Shown piece by piece: positions 1 through 12,293 of a stretch of DNA of 64,000 nucleotides (the first letter of the stretch is position 1; each line of letters begins with the position of its first letter). The stretch covers positions 5,704,001-5,768,000 of the forward strand of contig JAJKFH010001865.1 in the NCBI GenBank assembly GCA_023333565.1, given 5' to 3'. A program made the translations under genes and the position numbers. The DNA is from Puffinus mauretanicus (lineage: Eukaryota; Chordata; Aves; Procellariiformes; Procellariidae). A model generated the notes under the pieces. That model worked only from the letters and a program-made list of their open reading frames with translations, was not told the DNA's origin and made no database searches.

Positions 1-1535
1 TCCCAAAAGCCCCTTGCTGTCTTTACAGTCCAGACCACAAAAAGTTAACCTGCTGTGTAGATGGCCAGCTGTGAATGCCAGCTTTATGATTCTCATACAT
101 ACCTGCTGTTTAAAGGTTAAGTTTAGTAACATAAAACGTTTTGTGTCGTGTTGATTAATTGAAAGATATCAGCTGATAAAATCACTGCACTGAAGTCTGA
201 AATTTCATACCTTCTGTTTTGTTTGACAACAAATTCTTAAGAAATAATGTGATACAGCAACTTTCTACTGGCTAATCATTCTTGTATGTATCAAAAAGTG
301 GATGGATTTCTTGATAGAGGTAGAATGCTGTTAACTAACTGTTTGTTAGAAGTACAGATCATGCACAATAGAGAACTCCCAGGCTTTTAAACTACAGATG
401 GATTAAATACTTTTAAATACTGCTATATCTTCTGTAAATATAGAACCTGGCCTTACCATGACGTTGATACAGTCTTTGTCCTTGGGAAACAGTGAAAAAA
501 CAGGTTTTGAGACATGTCTGAATTACTGCATACCTGAGCAAAATGAAAAAATGACAAGGGAAGAAAAGTTTCTTAGTTTAGTAAAAACTGAAATAAAACT
601 TTAAGGAAGCTAGGTGTAGTCTTTTGTTCCAGTGGATTATCAAAACTGTTTGTGCATAATACAGTAACGATGATAGATGTATATCCTTGGTTACGTTTGT
701 TTCATCACGTAGTTACAGCACAGAAGCAACGATGTATACGCATAGTCATTTTAATAGAACTTGGTCAACTCCTGTAACTATTAACATTGGCCACAACTGA
801 AGAAAAGACTAGACTTTCTTTTAAAATAACATAATAATGTAATAATTTCTTATAGTGGTGCCAGATACCTGCCTTTCCAGATTTTGTTTTAGCTGAAAAG
901 TTTGTGAGAGATCTTGATAATTATCATTGCTTATTTTGATCAGCTGCAACTTCTAGCCATTCTAATAATGTTTAAATTTTTGTTCCAGTACCTGTTTTAA
1001 TGCTTCATTTCTATGAAAACTGAGATAGCAGCTTCTTAGAGATACTATCTCATGTGAGCAGAGGAATATCATGCTCAGTAAGGTGGCATTTGTTTGAGAA
1101 GTAAGCCTTAGATTTTATTTCTGAGGATGCGTTCTTTTTCAGTCTTTTTCAGTCTTTTGATACTCCTGAAAGTATTGAAGAAAAATAGTCTGATTTTTCC
1201 CTGATGTGTCCTTATTGTAGAAGTTTGTGTGTGTGTGATCAACTCTGAAAATTTTGGTTTCATTCAGACACGGTAACAGTGTTTCTTTTCACACCTTCTT
1301 TTTATTTTTTTTTACATTATTGTCTCTTGTAGTTTTTGAGCATTATAATATTCCTCCTTCATGTACTCTTTTACAACGGATTGTCTTGTTTTAAATGCTC
1401 TTTCAATATTCTGAATTTGGTATTCTGTGAGAAGATGAACTGTTTATGGATAGGTATTTTTAAAAGGGAATTGAACTGTATTGGTTTGAAAATAAAATTT
1501 CACCAGAGTCTTTTCCAATCACCTGCTTCTCATTT

Positions 1536-1549
1536 GGGGGGGGGGGGGG
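1536..1549 (+). repeat. G14 homopolymer run
   Basis: Fourteen consecutive G followed by A and more G. It is a simple homopolymer tract in an otherwise AT-rich context, and its exact length is unreliable because such runs are error-prone in sequencing. Confidence 0.85.
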
Positions 1550-4142
1550 AGGAAAGGACACTACTCTTCAGTTAGTGTTTCTTTTTTGTTATGTCATCTT
1601 ATTCTTAGCAAGAAAGTTATAATTAGAAACCATTGATAGTAGCAGTTTTGGATTTGATTTGTGACATCCTATTATAGGATGTAGTATAGCTATGTAAGAA
1701 AGACTTGTATAAGCTGTATGCATCAAAAAATCAGGGAAGGAAAAATAGGTATGTTCAATCCTACTTAAGCCTTCAAAGGGATTGGGAGCATAATCAGCAG
1801 AACTTAAATTTATATTTAGGTGGTTGCAATCTAATTACGTATATGAGAAAAAAGCAATTATCATTATTGCAATAATAACACTAAAAAATAACATGTTTTA
1901 TGCTCATTTCAGTGAGCATGAGTGTGTCAACTGCTAGGGCTAAACCATCTTTTTTTCCTACCAAGCTGAGTAGCCAAGTCCTGGTAATATGTACTCATTG
2001 ATGACTATATGGAAGAAATGTTCCTTACTGGCCACCGCTCTTACGTGTTGTATCTTGATCAAAACAGTAAGAGGTTCACATTCCTAGTTCCCAAGTAGTT
2101 ACAAGACATCTGGACTACCTTGTTGTCATGGAACAAGAAGGAAATTTTTTTCTTTATGAACCTTTTTCTCTGCTTCTTATCTAAAGACCATTTTTCTGGT
2201 AAGTACTAATCATTTTGGCATGTACTAATCAGTTGTGAGAGAATGAAGTGAAAGCTGCAATAAAAGGTATTATTTATTTTATTTGAATTTTAGCTGTTCC
2301 TTCCAACTTTCATCACTAATGAGGTAAGTAGAGTGAGAAGAAGCACCCACGTGACTCTAAAAATGGTAGCTGTGAAAACTGGGGTAATTCTTTACAAATG
2401 GAATATGATGAAAAATTAGTAATCAACTATATAACCCTTTTCTCAGTGTTTTTCAAAATGTTCAGGCATGATATTTTTGTTTCTGGACAATACTTTCTCT
2501 GAGATCTGATTTTGCTTTCTATATCTTTATAAAGAACCTTTTGATCTGAACATCAGTACATGAAAAGGAAGTGAAGAATAATGATCTGTTTCTGTACTTA
2601 AACACATGCCAGTCTTTATGAAAAAAATCTGCTGCAACATTTATAGCATTGAGAATTTGGCATGTGCCTCTAGCATCCAGCTGCTTAAGTTCCTCACATC
2701 TTGCTGTTTAGAAAGTCAATTTATTTTTTACAGAACTTATGTTCTTGTACAGATAAATTTGAGACTATCACAAAATGAGACACAGTAATCAATTTAAACT
2801 CAGCAGTTGCCTGCTATTAATTGCCATTTACACACATTTAAATGCAAAGCTCATGATAGCTCCGATTCATAAAATGTTAAAGATATTTTTAATAGGGAAA
2901 AAGTCTTGAACTCTGTATGTGGCAATAAGAATTTGCATTGCTTTTCAGGTAGGCATCTTACAATTCTATAAAGATTTCCCCTCAACACAGGCTCATTGTT
3001 GTGTCTTTGAAAGCTAACCAGGAAGATATTTCTGGATTTGCAGATAATGCGTATTTTAATACAGAATATTGAGCAATAAGTTGTAAGAAAATGAGGTAAT
3101 TTGACTAAAATATGGTCTTTAATGTGTTTTCATTTATGTTTATCCTTAAATAGCATTGACTGATAATAATGATAGATTCTGTGGGTGTCTGAGTTCTTGC
3201 TTTGGTGTGCTAGCATTATTCACAGAAGGCGGCCCATGCAGTTCCTACCTGCATAATCGTGTATTTGGAGATGTCACTGAGATGTACTCATATAATTCTG
3301 TAATTAACACTTATTCTGGACTTAGTTTATGGATAATTTGTGCATTTTGATAGCACAAAGAATTTCAGAAAACATAGTAAATGGAAAGCAACTTTCCCCA
3401 AATCTCGAATTGCTTGTTGTCAAGATAAAGTGTTACCTATATGCATTTTTATATATATGTGTGTACATATATATGATATTATTGAAACTTAAATGTCAAA
3501 TTTCAAATGTCAAATCAGATCATAAAGTCTGACTTTTCTTGGTTCATCCAGAACTACACAGTGAAATTTGCTTCAGAAGGTTTCAAGAGGCATCAGGATA
3601 CTGGATCCAAATAAAAACTTTATGAACTGCAATTAATCATTTTGTCTTGTGTTTAGATTTTAAATGGACAGTATGTTGCTATTTTATAACAAAATAGAAG
3701 TTGGAAACATGAATAATTGTGTTTTAAATTCAAAGAGTAATCAGTTTTATCACTCACTGAGCCAGTGATTTATTTCAGAAACTGCTTGGTGATGCTTGCA
3801 ACAGTGTCTGGACAGATTCTAGTGATCCCGTACAGGCAGTTAACAAACAGTAATGAGATGTTGCCAAGGTAAAAGCATTGTAGTGTAAGCATAAGGCCTT
3901 TGCAGAGAAGACAGTCTGAGAGAAGTTGTTTCCTCATCCTTTGACAAATTATAGTGAAAAGTACAATTTCAGGTGAACTCCATAAGATTAATTTGATCAA
4001 AGGAGTAAAATTCTAGCACCAGGAGTCTGTAATCAGGCTGGCATTTATTCATTGACATTTAAGGCCACTCAACAGCAGATAAGTACAAAGCTAAGATTTA
4101 GAACAAATTCACGCCCTCAACAGACAGTATACTACAGTTGCA

Positions 4143-4406
4143 TCATTTGGAGTAAGTGGAATTTTTCAGATTATTGTTACTGTAACTTAACCAAACTTCT
4201 CCTTGAAGAAATGCTTTTGTCTCTTGACTGTCTTTTCTCTTGGTTATATCAGGTGGTTTAGGAAGAAGTAAGATATTGCCTCTTTCTAAAAATTTTGCAT
4301 CATACACTTCAACCACAGCAACATTACTTCCAGAGTTTTGTTTCCAACATTTAAATAGATTTAGAAGAAAAAGGAGGGAAAATCTTTGAAAGCAAAACCT
4401 TAGCAA
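4143..4406 (-). other. Minus-strand open frame of unknown nature
   Basis: An 87-codon frame on the minus strand. Its middle and C-terminal part has a charged, varied composition (for example VEVYDAKFLERGNILLLP and KRKDSQETKAFLQGE) that is less like chance AT-rich translation than most frames here. The first 20 or so residues are mostly hydrophobic and aromatic and look like chance. I do not recognise the family. It could be an exon, a piece of a processed pseudogene or a repeat-derived frame, or simply chance. There is no clear poly-A tail downstream on the minus strand and no obvious splice structure was established. Confidence 0.2.
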
Positions 4407-6763
4407 AATATTTATTTATGTAAAAGCTCTAAGTCCATGCAGTATGCTTTCTGCTTCTGTTCATATCATTTAAAAGCCTTCCTCCTCAGCCTACATGTGA
4501 ACATGCGAACAGCTGGGCCAGTCTGTTTAGTTCAGTGTCATGCTTCTTATAGTGGTCAGTATATATTTGGCTAATATATGCTAAAATAGAAGATGTGGAA
4601 AGACCACAAGGCAAAAAGAGAATGAAAGCTCTCTTGATATAGCTCTTAGTTACTTTTAAATATTTACATATGCATATACACAGTGAGAATATGAATCTTT
4701 CCACACAAGAGGATTTCCACCTACTATATTAATATGGTTGATAACATTATTTGGTGGCAAAATTAATTTCTTGAGTTCCGGTTTCAAGTTTATACTAATT
4801 ATAACTTTGTGGGATGAGTATGAACTCATTTTGATATGTAAGAAAGTGACAATTATACATTAAAATGTAGTGGCAGGAAAATCTCTGAGCAAAAGAATGA
4901 GCATGATAAAGGAATAGACAAGTAAATGATAAGAAAACTCTAGCATGCTCTGTTAATTCAAAAGAATGTATCCAAGAACTCAGTTACTATAGATGTTCTG
5001 GGTGGTTGCATATAGTGTGTCCAATTTAATAAATTTATTCTTATTTATTTATGTATTTATTTTTAGATGAACCAGATCTGATCCATAGTGGTGGTAAATT
5101 GATATATTCCCATTATCTTCTGCAGATGCAAACCTAACTAGTATCTTCACAAGCCTTCTGCAAATTTGTTTGTTGTTTGCAAGTCACATCTTGAGGGAAA
5201 TCTGTTACTTACTAAATCTGCCATGTTACTGCATGCTGTAATGAAGTATACAAGTAGGCCTAATCTTGAATTCTTTTCAAAAAGCTTCTGAGCAATGTGT
5301 CTCCTAAAACTTACTTTAAAACTGTATTGTTATGAGTTGAATTTGGAAAGCTTCTGTTTATCAATTGCTTTGCAGCAAGGGCTTGCAAAGACTTTAACTT
5401 TTTTTTTGTAGGCTGCTGTTACTTTTTTTTATTGTATTATGTTTGTACCTTGAAGCCTCAGAAATCCCATTGTGATGTACAAATGTCAAAATTCAGCAAT
5501 TTCTCAAATGAATGAAGTTACATGCATGCTCAAATGGGTTTAAGAAATTGAATTAAGCAAAAAGAAGGGATGATGAGTAGTGACAAAATGTATTGACTAG
5601 ATACTGCATGTGCACCACTTTAGTTAAGTGAGGTTCAGTTTTCTGAGCAGACTGTTAGGACTAGAAGGTCAAAATGGCCGCTCCTGGCTGGTCCCAGTTA
5701 AAATCTGATGAATGGTTCATCACACAAAATTGTAGTGTTTTTTTAATTGACAGAAAAATGCTAAAATGCCTTTCAGCAGATTAGATGAATAATACTGAGT
5801 ATTCAGGTAGGTTTTTACCATGAAATTATGAAAGAAATGGTTTTGGAATATAATCAGTCTTTGGATGTTTTCATGTTCTGAAAAGGATTTGCAGCTGTCT
5901 GTTCTCAAGATGCTTCCATCTCTGCTGATTTTTAAATGATCTCAGAGATCTTGGAGCTTAAACACCCTTCTTCTGAAAACAAGGGGTCTCCCTGCATCTT
6001 CTTTTTTTCCCTTTGTAGGGACTACTTTCCTTTATAATGTGATGTATCTCCAGGTCTGAAGTAGCTCAGATCGATCTGTTGGGCAAGCTGATAAGTCAAT
6101 TTTTCTTTATAAGCACAGACCAAATCTTAAGCATCTCAAGTAGGGACTTTTTTGATGCAGTGAGAACACGTTTTGAATGTGTGGATGATGAAAATGAAGG
6201 AAATAAAATGCTGATGATTTGGCTGACTTCTTTGTAGCCTAAAAGCTGTATAAAAAATAACTATTGTTATTTTAAAGTATGTCAAGAATGCCTTGAATGA
6301 AGTAAATGGCAACTATATGTCTTTGTAAGAGGATGAAATTTGCTATATGTCTATAGACAGCTAGTTACCAAACTTTGGGTAATTCTAAAATACTGGGTAT
6401 TTTCTAAACTATTTTCACAGTACAGATGCTATGACAGTAGAACATTAGGAGTGTATATAGTGCTGTGATGCTTTTGCTTGTCACTCAGATTTTTTGGATA
6501 TGTTCAGTTGCCACAGCAGCACTTACATCCTTTTCCAGATAGTGCTGTTATCACAGGCACCTTCCCTATCATTTAAATGCATGTGTGCCGAGATTTTTGT
6601 GATAAAAACGATGTCTAAAATTTTTGTTACCATTAAGTTCACTGAAAAATAAACACTTTTTTCTTTATAAATGTATTCAGGAAGCACAGAATTCTACTAT
6701 AATAATGTCTATATAAATATATTTCTATTATATATATGTTTATATATATAAAAAGGATGTATC

Positions 6764-6781
6764 TAGCTTATATATAAGCTA
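6764..6781. repeat. Perfect 18-bp TA-rich palindrome
   Basis: The sequence TAGCTTATATATAAGCTA is fully self-complementary. It sits at the edge of a TA-rich patch (about 6715-6750) and is most simply explained as TA-repeat drift. Confidence 0.8.
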
Positions 6782-7656
6782 CTGTTCTGTAAATCTGCTG
6801 TTGCAAAACCAAGTTTGTATCTGGGTCATTAAAGTGCAAAAATCAATTTGAAACCTGTAAGGACTGAAGATGGTTTTAGATCTTTAGACGTAATCAGATG
6901 ACCATTGTCTTACTTGGTTTCTTTATTTTTATTTTCTTAAAACCATTTCTAAGTAGCTTTACTGCCAATTTTAAAGAATGATAGTTTCTTTTATCACCGA
7001 GGTAGAAGACTGTGAAAAAATTGGGTTTTTGAGGAAAGACTGACAGAACCTTAACTATAGTAGGAAATAGCAGGTGTCACTATAAAAAAAAAAAATAGTG
7101 ATTGAGAACGATGGCTATAAATAGATGAGCCATTTTAGTCATTTGCCTTTGAAAGCAGTTTAATAATTCCATGCTGAGTCCCCTTTCAACAAATTTAATG
7201 AAAATCAGCATGATGTTGTGGCAGTTACTATTGGATTCTTTTACCATCTTCTTGTGTTTCATGGTGTGAGAGATTAAAATAGCATCTAATAAACTGCATT
7301 AATGGTTCTACATTCCTCATCTGAGGCACAATTGCATACAATTCCTCCTCCTCTGGAGGGTGCCCCTGTTTTTCTGTTCATTGTTACTATGCCTAGGAAC
7401 TAAGAATTGCTAAATAGCAATTTTGTGGCTTTATTCCCTATTCATTATGGTTGTCAGTGTGGAGCTACTCTGAGGCATTCTGAGCAGGAAGTAATGATTT
7501 GATTTGCAGCCTACTGTGAAAATTTATTAATCTGAATGGAACCTTCTGAAATTCTACTTGAAGAGCATAAGAATAACAGATGCCTGTATCAATGCTTTTA
7601 TCTATTGATTTCTATAGATATAAGACAGAGCAATATTTTAAGCTTAGAAAACATAC

Positions 7657-7682
7657 TTGGATAAGAAAACATTCTTATCCAA
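7657..7682. repeat. Perfect 11-bp inverted repeat with 4-base loop
   Basis: The arms TTGGATAAGAA and TTCTTATCCAA flank the loop AACA with no mismatch. After one mismatch, two more base pairs extend the stem outward. It is too short for a typical microRNA precursor and has no T tract marking a pol III gene. No function is assigned. Confidence 0.85.
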
Positions 7683-10600
7683 ATATGGATCACTTAAAAG
7701 TATTTTTTCTCTTGTATTTTGTCTTTGCATTTAGGATCAATAATCAAACTATGTGTTTATTACAATGCTTGAGGAACTATGCAATTTCAAGGGAGTTCAA
7801 TACAGGGTTCAGCTGTTGGGTACTTTCTATAACTTAATTATTTTTACACTTTATGATTTCGGTAAGTTCACAGAGTCTAGTATAACAAAGCACAAAGAAT
7901 GGTGACTGCATTTTAAGGGACTATTTTAGAGATACTGTTTGTGTTTTCTTGTGAAGTGTCAGTATACTGTTGGACCAGTAGGAGAGACTTCAATTCTTCT
8001 TGGATTCAGTGTCTATAGAGTGTTCTCATGTTCTCAGACTTTTTAAGTTTGGGAACTGCTGTTGCTGTTTAAAAAAGAAAAGAAAAGGTTAGCTATAGTG
8101 GAAGGGCGATTTAGTTGAATATTTAAACTGTCTATCTGTGTATAAAATATATAGACAATATATTTTAAGTTAAATGCTCCTTCTGTAACAAATAATGTAT
8201 GTTTTAAACTAACCTGACACTTATGTGCCTTGGACTTGACCAGGAGAGATGTCTGGAAGGAACATAGACTTGCTGACTTCCGACAGCAATATAGACAATT
8301 AAAAAAATAATTCCGCACTGTTTTCTTTCTAAGTACAGGAAGTCTTATTTCTTGATTTATTTATTTTACATCTCAGTTCATGTTTTCTTCTCAGCAATAG
8401 TTTGGTCATATATTCCTGGGAGTATAGTCTCAAAGCCTTCCTGATCCTCTGGATTTCTACACCGAGACTCTGGTTTCTCAGAAATCCTGTTCTGCGCTTT
8501 CAACCAGGTCTCCAAAACCGTCTCAAATCCTGCAGGCCTCTGCATTAACTGTTCTGTTCATTTTGCTAAATTTCTGGGACTTAACTGGAACAGCTGTTTT
8601 ACGGTAGTCTCTTGCAGCAAATGAGTCTTTACAGAATCTTCAGATGTAAAAATAGCCCAGCTAGAGGTTTTCCTTACCAAAACATGTACATAAAATAACA
8701 TTAATTCACCGTATTACCTTTAATTTTCTACATTATATCAGTCTCCAGTTCCCTGTCCTCTCCCCTGCCCCAGCAGTCACAGTCCTCTGACTTTCTCATC
8801 TGTAGTTTTCATTACTTTGTGCAAGCATGAAGGCTATGGGAAAGATGTGGGAAAGACTGGACTTTTTTTATATTTATTTTTTTTTTACCAGTTCGTTAAT
8901 CCCAGATTGCTATTATAAACCACAGATTTTTGGGGTCTAATACTGCTTTGAAAAAGATTATTTTTTTTTTTTAAATAGTGAATTCAGTGAAATAAATTCC
9001 TGTAAGTTGGTTCTGCAGTGCAGCATGTGCAAATGCATCTGCTACAGTAACAATCTGTTAATGGGCGCTGTTTCTATATGTTTTTTCTCTAATATCCAAT
9101 CAAAATAGAAGCTTTGTTCATGGAGAAAATGGCCTTTACTTTCTTTGCCCCTTAAAGACTAGAGAAAATGATTAATACTTCCTTATGAAATTTCCTGTTC
9201 ATTTAAACTGGTTGTTGCATATTTGAGAAATGCTGTCTTGAGTAATTCTTTTGAAATGAATGTGAAAACCTATTAAACTAGGCACAAAAACTGTAAACTG
9301 TAGAATATTTTATGAAACTGAAACATAGTTTTATAGAAAAAAAAATTATTTGAACTTGCAAACAAAATGAAACAACCCCCCCACACCTTCTTATTAAAAA
9401 TAGTATTATAGTGCCATATAAAGAATTGTAGAGGATATGAAAGAGGAGGGTTGGGGGATAACAAAGATTTTAAAAAGCCATTTGAAAATAAATGCGGTGT
9501 ACCATAGATGTCTTTGCTTTTTCAGAATATGGAGATGTCTTTTTATTTCAAATATAATCTTATGTTCTTAATTTTTTGCTGAATAAGAGTTTACGTATCC
9601 ATTCTTGAAATCAGCTGTAGTTTTTAGTTCAAGTGAGAGGGAGTTTTGACAGCATTAGTGTGGAATGACTGTGTTTTCAGTGAACAGTGAGCATGTGCTA
9701 AACATCTGATGTGATTTAATGGTTACCAAGTTAAAGCTGAACAAAACAAAAAGGCAAGGATGGTGACGCTGTTTAGAGAAATTTTATTGGCAGTTGTAAT
9801 TGTCAGTTACGTTTTTGGATGAGGGTAATGGTGAAATTTCCATTGGCTTCAGTAGGTCATGGGTTTCATTTAAAAAAAATAAAATATCAGGAACCTTTCT
9901 GAAGATTACACGTTTCTTTCTAATCTGATAAAATAGGGAGTGGCTTTCTACTCATGACCGAGTCAAGAGAAATAAGGCTATGAACCTTGCTGAGAGCTAC
10001 ATTATATGAGAAATGAAAGCTTAATTGTATGTGGAGTACCAGCAGTGTAAAATGTAAATGTGGTGGTGCTGCTGGATGGTAGTTTTAGAAAGGCGTAGGG
10101 AAAAATAATACTGATTTATTTTATGTTAAAACAAAGGATCTTTGGGAAATAAGATGCGTGTTGCTATATTATTTGAAGAACATACCTCAAAGTAGTCCTG
10201 ATTCTTTTCTTACTAGTGGCAGTAAGTATGAAATCAAACCTAGACTTTGAGATTTCTGAATATTTTTATCCTTATGCAGCTAACAAATACTGCTCTGAAC
10301 CATGTGACTAGGATGCTTCTAATGGGTTAGACAAAGAGCAATAGACAAGAGATTGAAATTTTAATGTTTTTGTCACTTAGCTCAGGATCATCAAAAGTTT
10401 TGAAACACCTTATACTTTGAAGGAACGGACCTTATTGCTTTGATTTTTTTTTTTTTTAATATTTTCTCTAAATTTCTTTGTGCCTTAGATTTACATCTGT
10501 TAAAGAACAATATTTAATGATTTTATACTAAGCTGTTTATATTAATTAATAGATGCACAGTGGTTTGGAAATGAAGAGGTTTATGTAAAGTATTATTCAG

Positions 10601-11767
10601 GATAGCAATAGAGCGTTCTGCCCAAAAGGATCATGTGGCCAGGTGTATGTCAGACTATAACCGCTTAATCTTCCTGGAACCACAAATTTGAATCATGTCA
10701 GGGCAAGCCCAGCTGAGCATTCACTAGCTGGGTAGCTGACTTGTTAATTCTTTCATTTTTTAACAAGCAGTGAAAATGGTTGGAAATTTAAGGTCTGAAG
10801 GGCATCCAGTGAATGAATCAATGGAAGCTTTTTCTACTCTTATGATAGTAGGAAGATTTCAGAATCCTTTCTGTCTTGACTTGGTAAACTCATTTAAGTA
10901 AAGAAATACCAGGGATTTTGTGTTTTAGACCTAATTTTCCACTGCGTGCTAGGTATATATTATTGTCTGTGTCTATTATTATTATTTTTATTTAGCAGAA
11001 GGCAGATTATTACAACCCTAGAGGACTGGTCTGTAGTGGTATCTCTCTTGGGTGCAATATATATTGCATCTTCACCATTAATAAGCAATTGATTTTGAAG
11101 TTAATTGTTGATATTGATGATATGCTACACTGATTTCTTGATCAGATTTACTGAGTGTTGGTTGTCATCAGAAGGAACCTTTGTTTCACACCAGATGCAG
11201 GGTAGCATAAATCAACTCAGATGTCATTAATACCCCATAACTTGAGTAACTATGAACAAATTATCTGAGTCTACAGAGACTGTTGTTGTGCACTGCAAAG
11301 ATTTTTGCCACCTGACACTTGAACATTTTGCATCACAAATAATTTGAAAATAGCTTTAATCAAGACATGACTTCTATATGTTTCTGTCTTTTCTCCCCCC
11401 ACTCCCCCCTTCTTGTCATATGATAAAGCAGGCCAGGCTATAAGACTTCAAAGAACAGCTTTGGTCCTGTTTTTACATCCAAGTAAAAGGTATATTTATT
11501 TCATAATAGAAATATCTGTGAAACACTGCAGATGCAGATTTCCTCTAAATTAGATGTTTACATAACACATTTTCAAGGAACATTTCATAATCCATTTCTT
11601 CTTTCACGTGAGTAACACCTAATTTAATTAGAATGTTCTGTTTTGTTAGATACTTAGAAACTATCAAGATCTAGATGTGTTTGACTTGGTGAGGCATGAG
11701 GGAGTTAGATTCGGATGTTCTTGAGGAAGCAATGGCGATTCTAAAAAACTTTTCTTCCCTTTTGAGA

Positions 11768-12293
11768 TGTATTGGGTGTCCATGTCCAGTTTTTTGCAGC
11801 AGGGGGGCTGCAGGGGTGGCCTCTGTGAGGAGTGACCAGGAGCTGTCCCATGCCAGACACTGGTTCCAGCTGGCTCTGCAACGGACCCACGACAGGACAC
11901 AGGTGAGCGGCAGAGAGAAGCTGTTATGGACTGACTGCAGCCCATCATTCTCCATCCCCCTGCACCACTTGGGATGGGAAGGTGGTAGAGGAATCGGGAA
12001 TGAAGTTGAGCGTAGGAAAAAGGGAGGTCAAGGGAAGACATTGTTTTGATCTGGTCTTTGTTTCTCACCATTAAGGTCTATTTGAATTGGCAATAAATTA
12101 AATTGATTTTCCACAGGTCAAGTCTATTTTGCCTGTGACAGTAATTGGCGAGTGATTTCCCTGACTTTATTTCAACCCACAACCTTTTTTCATGGTTTTT
12201 CCATGTTATTTTCTCCCCCTGTCCTGCAGAGGAGGGGGAGTGAGAGAGCAGCTGGGTGGGTGTCTGGCAGGTGGCCAAGGTCAATCCTCCACA
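11768..12293 (+). mobile_element. Endogenous retrovirus LTR, internally deleted
   Basis: The stretch begins TGTATTGGGT and ends CCTCCACA, so it has the TG...CA ends of an LTR. It is much richer in G and C than its surroundings. The 5' part (a G-rich run followed by GGGGTGGCCTCTGTGAGGAG) and the 3' part (AATAAA at 12092-12097, then CCCCCTGTCCTG, GAGGAGGGGGAGTGAGAGAGC and a GGCCAAGGTCAAT terminus) match, from memory, an LTR family common in birds. That family normally has a long GC-rich repeated middle, which is missing here. The deletion junction is probably close to 11905. No exact target-site duplication remains: TGAGA precedes and TGAAG follows, which may be a decayed 5-bp duplication. Open frames crossing it on either strand are by-products of its GC content. 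No internal retroviral coding region adjoins it. Confidence 0.8.
12092..12097 (+). terminator. LTR polyadenylation signal
   Basis: A canonical AATAAA sits in the 3' third of the LTR, on the same strand as the LTR reads and about 200 bases before its end. This is where the R/U5 region of a retroviral LTR would place it. There is no evidence that it is used. Confidence 0.55.

Larger units (their letters stand above)
1..11767. other. Unassigned AT-rich non-coding stretch
   Basis: I see no gene in this 11.8 kb. The longest open frames are short and AT-driven. It holds a G14 run at 1536-1549, TA-rich patches near 3450-3475 and 6715-6780, a perfect 18-bp palindrome at 6764-6781, a perfect 11-bp-stem hairpin at 7657-7682, and T-rich runs near 5400, 8875, 8960 and 10445. 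One minus-strand frame at 4143-4406 looks slightly more protein-like than the rest and is listed separately. No recognisable CR1, LTR or DNA transposon ends were found, although very old repeats could be missed by eye. Confidence 0.6.

Noticed and set aside
11664..12071. Long open frames on both strands near 11.7-12.1 kb
   Set aside because: They lie across a GC-rich LTR, are mutually overlapping and show no protein family motif.
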